Under the pieces are notes generated by a model, which worked only from the letters and a program-made list of their open reading frames with translations, was not told where the DNA came from and ran no database searches. The translations under genes were made by a program, and so were the position numbers. Of a DNA stretch of 64,000 bases, positions 61,201-64,000 are shown piece after piece. This DNA is from Agrypnia vestita (Eukaryota; Arthropoda; Insecta; Trichoptera; Phryganeidae): the NCBI GenBank assembly GCA_016648135.1, contig JADDOH010000162.1:186001-250000 (forward strand), given 5' to 3'. The stretch's first letter is position 1, and each line of letters begins with the position of its first letter.

Positions 61201-63481
61201 AAGATAAAAATGCTTAAAATGATACTCATATATATTATCTGATTGTCAATTATAATAAAAGCTAACAAAAAATACTGTTTCAATTGAAAAATTTACACTC
61301 TGAAAAGTGACAGATTTTTGCACAGAAAAATTGTTGAATAATTGACAAACATGATCAAGAAATGACAATTTCTATTGATAGAATAGGCGTCAACTTTTAA
61401 AAGTTTTATAATAATCTTCGCTAAGGATAATTCGTGAATTAAACACTGTTATAACTCTACTTGAGTTAATTAGCATTGCTCAAATTTCGAGAGCCTTAAG
61501 AAACTTTCATAAACAGGTGAAGACGTAAACTAAAATAAGCAATAATATAAATAACATAAGTTTCTATCGTCATCTATCGATGAGAATTACTGATACTCTC
61601 AAAACTTGAGAAGTGCTAAAAAACTGAAGTAGAGTTATAAAAGCGATTAATTTACAAATTATCCTTGACGAAGATATAACAAATCTACTCGATATAAATA
61701 TGCACTTACCTGGTCTACCGTGAAACGTCCACTCACACGTAGTATTAGGTGGTAAGGTATGCCTTGGAGATACTAGTCTCCCTCTCCTACCACGGATGGC
61801 ATCTTCAGATATAGTCACAGCTCCATCGGGAGCAGTACTGGCTGAGGTGGACATCCCAGAAGATGCGTGAACGTGGAACTCGCAACGTCTCGCCTCCCTG
61901 GCAAATTTAGATATAAATAAATATATCTACCCATTGACATTAATTAAAGATTAATAATGTTTAATAAACCTAAACATTCATACTAGTTGATGACTTCAAG
62001 AAATTGATCGCTCCACCAATATACTAGCAACTGAGTGGCCGATTAGAGGTTTTTTAGCGCATGTATGACTTTGTTACGAGTAATGAAGGTACGTAAACCC
62101 TAGTTATAGCTAGGAAATAATTCCCTCCTTTTTGGATGGCTAACGGTTTCATAAAAAAAATACAAAAAAATACAAATGAAATAAACAAAAAATAAATAGC
62201 CTTTCTTCTATCGATACGTTAATATAATTTATTGTCAAATATAATTATAAAGCTGACTTTAATACTGAGCTTTTCTCTTTGTCATTAGGACATGCCCCCA
62301 TATAATGTACATTAACGAGGAACCCTTCTCTTATTTTGAATGTTGCCCTTAAATAATACTTAAACATTTATAAGCGTTTAAAAAAGTAATTGTTCCGTTT
62401 ATAAGCATTAATTTAAAATATCCCAGAGCGACGAAGCGGAGGTATTATAAGCATTAGTATAAAATTAAATTTAATGTGATCCCAAAATGGTGTCAGAAGA
62501 ACGCTTATTTTTGGAATATCACTTGAAATTTTAATATAAAACCATCAAAACACGATAATATTAAAGATTCCCTGAATTTAATGGTCCAGCCTTAAAATAA
62601 ATTTAATATTAGAGTAGCTACGTCCTGCGCTCATTATGCCTCAGGAATACAAGGCAACACGACTACATTATGTGATTAGCATTTTCTTTTACTATTATGA
62701 AAATGTCTACATTTTTATTAAAAAAAACTTTTACACGACAAGGCAACAAGGCTAAATACCAGAGTATTATTCAATAACTTCTTCAATAATAGCTTAATGA
62801 TTTTGTGGTGACATTATTAATATAATTAATAAGAATATACTATGTTTTCACCATTATTTTTTTGAAAACACCAACGTATTTCGGGACCAATGGTCCCTTA
62901 TATGAGTACGTTCATTAAAAATTAAAAATTCGATCGAGGCTTCAGAGATTTAGCTGTACGCGTAGCTGGTCAGTTTTCTCTGCATACAAAAAACATAACT
63001 CAATGAATAAAGAACCATGTTCATATCGTTTGTCCTTAAAGCGATTGTTCGAGAGCAATTGATGCGACAAGTATTCCGTGTTCGCATCTCTATAAAAAAA
63101 TTGCCTTTGAAAGTTTTAAATGAATTTACTGATTTTTAGACATACACGTGGTATTTAATTTTTTAATATTTTAAATAATAATTTAACACATTTTCAAAAA
63201 AAAAAAATTTTTGATTTAATATATTAATAATAGTGTGATTGAAGTATGCGTGTCGATATATGTAATTCCATGAAGCAAAATAGAAAATATATTTCAACGT
63301 CTTTCAGAGATGAAATATGAAAATTACGTATCAAACCTACCTAGAGTAATCCAGGCTATCCGAATCTGCGAAAATGATATCGACATCCAGTTCGAATCCT
63401 CTCAAGGGTGAAGTGGCTGTGGCGGAATGTAGAGGGATGCTGAAAGGGGATGAGTGGAAGGCCACTAACATCTCAGGACCC
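45621..63481 (-). CDS. Sol1: SOL-1-like CUB/LDLa transmembrane protein, C-terminal 9 exons, 5' part beyond right edge
   Basis: Type I membrane protein of the suppressor-of-lurcher type; worm SOL-1 is a CUB-domain accessory subunit of AMPA-type glutamate receptors (known for the family; role here inferred). Nine exons join in frame to 746 residues. Order: end of one CUB domain (1-47), a second CUB domain (about 53-280) with WLYFVSYYHHP, CSTRLRIWDGG and LRYEFVD, a third (about 300-445) with NLTCVYRIEGG and SLRVWDAP, a fourth (about 446-600) with GLPWVVEARDNRSLFLLTWG and NRLMIFTG, an LDLa module with six cysteines (633, 637, 643, 650, 656, 667) and CDGRFNCPSGYDE, one transmembrane helix (680-705), and a basic 41-residue tail. 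CUB2 has a Pro/Gly-rich insertion. The introns are full of transposons. A Neto-type protein is the main alternative. Confidence 0.9.
46322..46815. mobile_element. MITE in last SOL-1 intron
   Basis: Inverted ends: TCTCACAGAGACGAAGCTAT then TTGTATG, and from the right TCTCGCAAAGGCGAAGCTAT then TTATATG. Both arms also carry GGCTNRCTTAAGTGATCA. No coding capacity. Confidence 0.7.
46906..47107 (-). repeat. 101-bp direct tandem duplication spanning a splice donor
   Basis: 46906-47006 and 47007-47107 appear identical. Each has 28 bp of intron, the donor and 73 bp of exon h. Only the copy next to the acceptor is used in the reading above; continuing past its donor meets TAA at once. Confidence 0.92.
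47035..47208 (-). CDS. Sol1: SOL-1-like exon h
   Basis: Acceptor TTAATTAG, donor CCAAG|GTAAG. Encodes SSCAGLPWVVEARDNRSLFL, LTWGALLPLTPSQDDPARC, NRLMIFTGRPPR. The last 73 bp plus 28 bp of intron are duplicated immediately downstream, donor included (46906-47006). Confidence 0.93.
47982..48824. mobile_element. Non-autonomous hAT-like element with 8-bp target duplication
   Basis: Ends CAGTGGCGTGCAGCGCATA and, from the right, CAGTGGCGTGCAGTGAGTAT. Flanked by GTACCTAC on both sides (47974-47981, 48825-48832). 843 bp, no transposase frame. Termini and 8-bp duplication are hAT features. Confidence 0.85.
48833..49256 (-). other. SOL-1 intron g-h remainder
   Basis: AT-rich intronic sequence, nothing recognised. 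Confidence 0.5.
49257..49492 (-). CDS. Sol1: SOL-1-like exon g
   Basis: Donor CCAAG|GTTTGT. Acceptor at 49493-49494 (GCGATAG) lacks a clear pyrimidine tract but keeps phase 0. Encodes VPRACICDNTTSSDPKPLVI, SRALELMFSVSSFSITEDYT, FHASFEIISATDCSRKQRLR: end of CUB3 and start of CUB4. Confidence 0.9.
49518..51372 (-). mobile_element. Helitron-like element carrying a heat-shock-element-like minisatellite
   Basis: Read on the minus strand it starts after A with TCAATATATAAATATATAAA and GAAAGCCGTGTTTCCC, and ends with CCCGAGCGAAGCCGGGCCAA, CCAGCTA then T: a hairpin close to a CTA|T end (the usual Helitron end is CTRR). Between 49680 and 51140 lie about twelve 115-125-bp units rich in alternating GAA and TTC. 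No helicase or Rep frame is present. Its end is about 25 bp from the acceptor of exon g. Confidence 0.55.
49680..51140. repeat. ~118-bp minisatellite of nGAAn/nTTCn pentamers
   Basis: Units marked by CACACTCCGCCACTCAGTTT recur near 49806, 49932, 50046, 50148, 50263, 50376, 50484, 50610, 50730, 50846 and 51010. Each holds TTCTAGAACGTTCTCC- and CCAGAACATTCTAGA-like stretches. At 49993-50022 six pentamers alternate without a break, an extended match to the heat shock factor binding consensus. Confidence 0.85.
51387..51951. mobile_element. CAGGGTGT-family MITE
   Basis: Ends CAGGGTGTAACAGAGCTAGT and, from the right, CAGGGAATAACAGAGTTAGT. Internal CAAAATTTCTGACACATTTT and related family phrases. 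It starts just after the Helitron-like element. Confidence 0.7.
52514..53079. mobile_element. CAGGGTGT-family MITE, diverged
   Basis: Inverted ends GACGGAATGTAACAGAGCTA and, from the right, ATGATGAAACAGAGTTAGTC. An unrelated hammerhead-like retroelement end lies inside at 52765-52792. Confidence 0.6.
52765..52792 (+). ncRNA. Hammerhead-ribozyme-like core
   Basis: CTGACGA (52765-52771), perfect 6-bp stem II GAAGCC-ATC-GGCTTC, then GAAAC (52788-52792). Followed by a GTTGAA/TTCAAT stem possibility and an AATAAATAAG tail. The best-looking core of the window, though stem I and the cleavage triplet are unproven. Confidence 0.45.
53160..53780 (+). pseudogene. Decayed DDE transposase fragment (Tc1/mariner-like), tentative
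   Basis: IPPSDFFLL near 53570 resembles the last catalytic block (P-D-F-F-L), and FRWESKND-like plus NVGNYVNFF near 53700-53750 the C-terminus. Several stops and shifts. Weak. Confidence 0.35.
53870..54062 (-). pseudogene. mariner transposase C-terminal remnant
   Basis: On the minus strand, after a decayed SPYGPDLSSSEY (compare YSPDLAPSDY), comes LSNQMRGVTFNNDDDLRNWL then GIEKLS and RWNK, the mariner tail pattern. Frameshifted and internally deleted. Different from the 5755-7039 copy. Confidence 0.7.
54663..55147 (+). mobile_element. Helitron-like element, relative of 12441-13210
   Basis: Starts TCTATACCTATAAAACTCAA with the same TCTG run. About three internal units of AACATAGGYGACATTTYCCC plus C-rich tract, the complement of the 130-bp unit. 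The CTAG end was not found; the 3' part seems lost. Confidence 0.6.
55151..55194 (+). repeat. Interstitial telomere-type (TTAGG)n
   Basis: About eight GGTTA/TTAGG units with one interruption, 37 bp from the donor of exon f; a short (TATAA)n run follows. Confidence 0.9.
55232..55463 (-). CDS. Sol1: SOL-1-like exon f (very GC-rich)
   Basis: Acceptor CCCCAG, donor AGG|GTGAGT. Residues 316-393: NVFMYGRGGAGNLTCVYRIE, RVRLSIRNVSLGG, RPASLRVWDAPWKDVR. Visibly richer in G, C and CpG than the AT-rich introns around it. Confidence 0.93.
55575..55871. mobile_element. CAGGGTGT-family MITE, truncated
   Basis: Inverted CACTACAGTAACTTATATGG / CCATATAAATTACTGTAGTG and the right-end phrases GTCGACATTTCACC and ACACTCTGTATA. 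The left outer arm is missing. Confidence 0.6.
55872..56430 (-). other. SOL-1 intron e-f remainder
   Basis: AT-rich intronic sequence with nothing recognised. Confidence 0.5.
56431..56644 (-). CDS. Sol1: SOL-1-like exon e
   Basis: Acceptor CCGCAG, donor CACG|GTGAGT. Residues 245-316: SKMVLHHHTVEGTALHPATF, RLRYEFVDTRLGG, then the GC-rich linker and CARLFRKTREADFSSP opening CUB3. Confidence 0.93.
56969..57764 (+). mobile_element. Internally deleted DDE transposon with GTGGCCCAT ends
   Basis: Ends GTGGCCCATCGGGTACGCCG and, from the right, GTGGCCCATTGGATACGCCG, both continuing GATTTAA. 796 bp. It carries a broken transposase (57237-57590). A (TTGA)n run follows at 57764-57790. Confidence 0.85.
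57237..57590 (+). pseudogene. Tc1/mariner-superfamily DDE transposase fragment
   Basis: NPRVIHEKPMHPQRVTVWYG then GPFYF; after frameshifts GQAVTVNGIH, LDDMDLEEMWFQQDGATCHV, KTVDLLRQPF. The second catalytic Asp is in QQDGATCH, the widespread insect family signature. The region with the last acidic residue is deleted. Confidence 0.8.
57876..58342. mobile_element. CAGGGTGT-family MITE
   Basis: Inverted CTTCGGAAGAATCTTCTTAA and, from the right, CCTCCGTGGAGTTTTTTTAT arms, both followed by an AATTNNGAATAGAAA-type stretch. Outer right end CTACTAGCTATGCCTGTA. Confidence 0.55.
58343..59206 (-). other. SOL-1 intron d-e remainder
   Basis: AT-rich intronic sequence, nothing recognised. Confidence 0.5.
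59207..59591 (+). mobile_element. Helitron-like non-autonomous element
   Basis: Starts TCTATACTAATACATAAAGA after A, ends GCGAAGCCGCGGGGGTAAG-CTAG before T. Shares internal phrases with 3887-4501. Ends 33 bp from the donor of exon d. Confidence 0.6.
59625..59745 (-). CDS. Sol1: SOL-1-like exon d (small exon)
   Basis: Found because exons c and e do not share a phase. Acceptor ATCCTTAG, donor ACAG|GTTCGT. Encodes VKILADHCDDDGPRLCDHTS, then RITRPCTTEESYIST, the cysteine-bearing stretch expected between the 'RIWDGG' and 'LRYEFVD' parts of CUB2. It starts in phase 0 and ends in phase 1, restoring the frame exactly. Confidence 0.9.
60065..60535. mobile_element. Inverted pair of hammerhead-bearing repeat ends with a nested MITE
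   Basis: Left CTTATTACTTTATATTCGTC, then AACTAGTTTCGGTTGGTC; right the reverse order: CTGATGAAGGTTGAGACC, AAACGAAGCTAGTTGACGAA, then ATAGTAATAATTA. A GC-rich inverted-repeat element (about 60117-60388) splits the left arm inside its hammerhead-like stem. Confidence 0.6.
60117..60388. mobile_element. Nested MITE with CTTGTTCAGANACNCGGGAA ends
   Basis: CTTGTTCAGACACGCGGGAA at the left and, from the right, CTTGTTCAGAAACAGCGGGA. GC-rich core with repeated CACGCGATTCTRTT phrases, no coding capacity. Confidence 0.7.
60911..61194 (-). CDS. Sol1: SOL-1-like exon c, with Pro/Gly/Arg-rich insertion
   Basis: Acceptor TTCACAG, donor AAC|GTAAGT. Starts DLVWLYFVSYYHHPL, then a low-complexity segment (PPPPPPGPP, then a GRGRGASRGGG run; residues about 128-190), and ends CSTRLRIWDGGGPDD. 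The insertion sits in a loop between conserved CUB strands. Confidence 0.9.
61409..61679. mobile_element. MITE beside SOL-1 exon b
   Basis: Left AATCTTCGCTAAGGATAATT, then TTATAACTCTACTTGAG; mirrored at the right (AACTTGAGAAGTGC, GAAGTAGAGTTATAA, AATTATCCTTGACGAAGAT). Ends about 30 bp from the exon b donor. Confidence 0.7.
61710..61897 (-). CDS. Sol1: SOL-1-like exon b
   Basis: Acceptor TTGCCAG, donor CCAG|GTAAGT. Residues 47-110: CEFHVHAS..., then RGRLVSPRHTLPPNTTCEWT and FHGRPG, the start of CUB2. Phase fits both neighbours. Confidence 0.92.
61898..63340 (-). other. SOL-1 intron a-b
   Basis: AT-rich. It holds a 15-bp perfect palindrome GGGACCAATGGTCCC at 62883-62897 next to CGTATTTC, a probable decayed hammerhead-like stem II plus GAAA on the minus strand. 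A 30-bp phrase around GTATTCCGTGTTCGCATCT (63070-63090) is shared with 51735-51755. Confidence 0.5.
63341..63481 (-). CDS. Sol1: SOL-1-like exon a (first visible)
   Basis: Acceptor ATGCAG before 63481, donor TCTAG|GTAGG. Encodes GPEMLVAFHSSPFSIPLHS and RGFELDVDIIFADSDS, the closing strands of a CUB domain. Its first base completes a codon from an exon outside the window. Confidence 0.88.
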
Positions 63482-64000
63482 CTGCATATTGAAAACGTTT
63501 AGCTTAATACACTTAACTCGAAAAACTTAAATTTACAATAGATTATATTACAAATTCTCGTAAAACTATTTCTCGTAACATAAAAATAAATATTTTACGT
63601 AATTTTAACAGAAAACCCACTCCTGAATGTTATTAATTTTTTTAAACCACATCGTATTACATATAAGGCGTACCTATCGGAATTTTTCTACTTCTTTAAA
63701 TGTCACACGGTACCCAATTACCCTTTCTACGGATCTATCAATTTTTGCACATGATCTTACACTTTAAGATGGAATGTTGTAGTTAATTAGACTATCTAAA
63801 GTGATTTATTTTGTATACGATCTTCATTTTTTAAGTAATACTGCATCCCAAATGTTTACTTTTACTATGAATCAACTTCCTTTTTTTATTTGTATTGTAT
63901 TGTATTGTAAATGTATTGAATTTAACTTCCTTATTGTGTACGAATACAAAATATCTAATATTATTTATGGATTTCGCGTTTACATTGTAGAGATTATTCG
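63482..64000 (-). other. SOL-1 upstream intron, partial
   Basis: AT-rich, no exon recognised; the preceding exon must lie beyond the window. Confidence 0.55.

Overview
The window looks like nuclear DNA of an insect, most likely a moth or butterfly. It is AT-rich, its genes are split by canonical GT/AG introns, it carries TTAGG telomere-type repeats and many short DNA transposons and Helitron-like elements, and the tract GGTACCTACC recurs. The two host genes have clear arthropod counterparts. The order Lepidoptera is an inference from repeat style.

Two real protein-coding genes are visible, both on the minus strand and both cut by a window edge. (1) Positions 483-9138 hold the first four coding exons (about 298 residues) of an excitatory amino acid transporter (SLC1/EAAT). 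It starts at the ATG at 9138 and runs off the left edge, so the C-terminal transport core is missing. (2) Positions 45621-63481 hold the last nine coding exons (746 residues) of a CUB/LDLa single-pass membrane protein of the SOL-1 (suppressor of lurcher protein 1) type. It enters from the right edge and ends at the stop at 45621. In both genes every exon junction keeps the reading frame. One exon (59625-59745) was found only by reading for it, between exons whose phases did not otherwise match. EAATs clear glutamate from synapses and SOL-1 is an accessory subunit of AMPA-type glutamate receptors in the worm, so both genes belong to glutamate signalling. Whether their proximity matters is not known.

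The roughly 36 kb between the genes (about 9.7-45.5 kb), and the large introns, are built of repeats: a near-intact mariner with one internal stop (5755-7039); Helitron-like elements with TC...CTAG ends; many inverted-repeat MITEs, one hAT-like with an 8-bp target duplication (47982-48824); decayed non-LTR reverse transcriptase and DDE transposase fragments; a 1.1-kb hairpin (22281-23385); and a cluster of tandem arrays between 26.8 and 34.3 kb with units of about 325, 78, 60 and 168 bp. No further host gene was recognised there.

Most worth a second look: a Helitron-like element in a SOL-1 intron (about 49518-51372) filled with heat-shock-element-like GAA/TTC arrays and ending about 25 bp from a splice acceptor; repeated hammerhead-ribozyme-like cores (CTGANGA, stem II, GAAAC) in several dispersed repeats, two of them as inverted pairs; a fresh 101-bp duplication that copies a SOL-1 splice donor; and several SOL-1 exons with repeat boundaries within 40 bp of a splice site.
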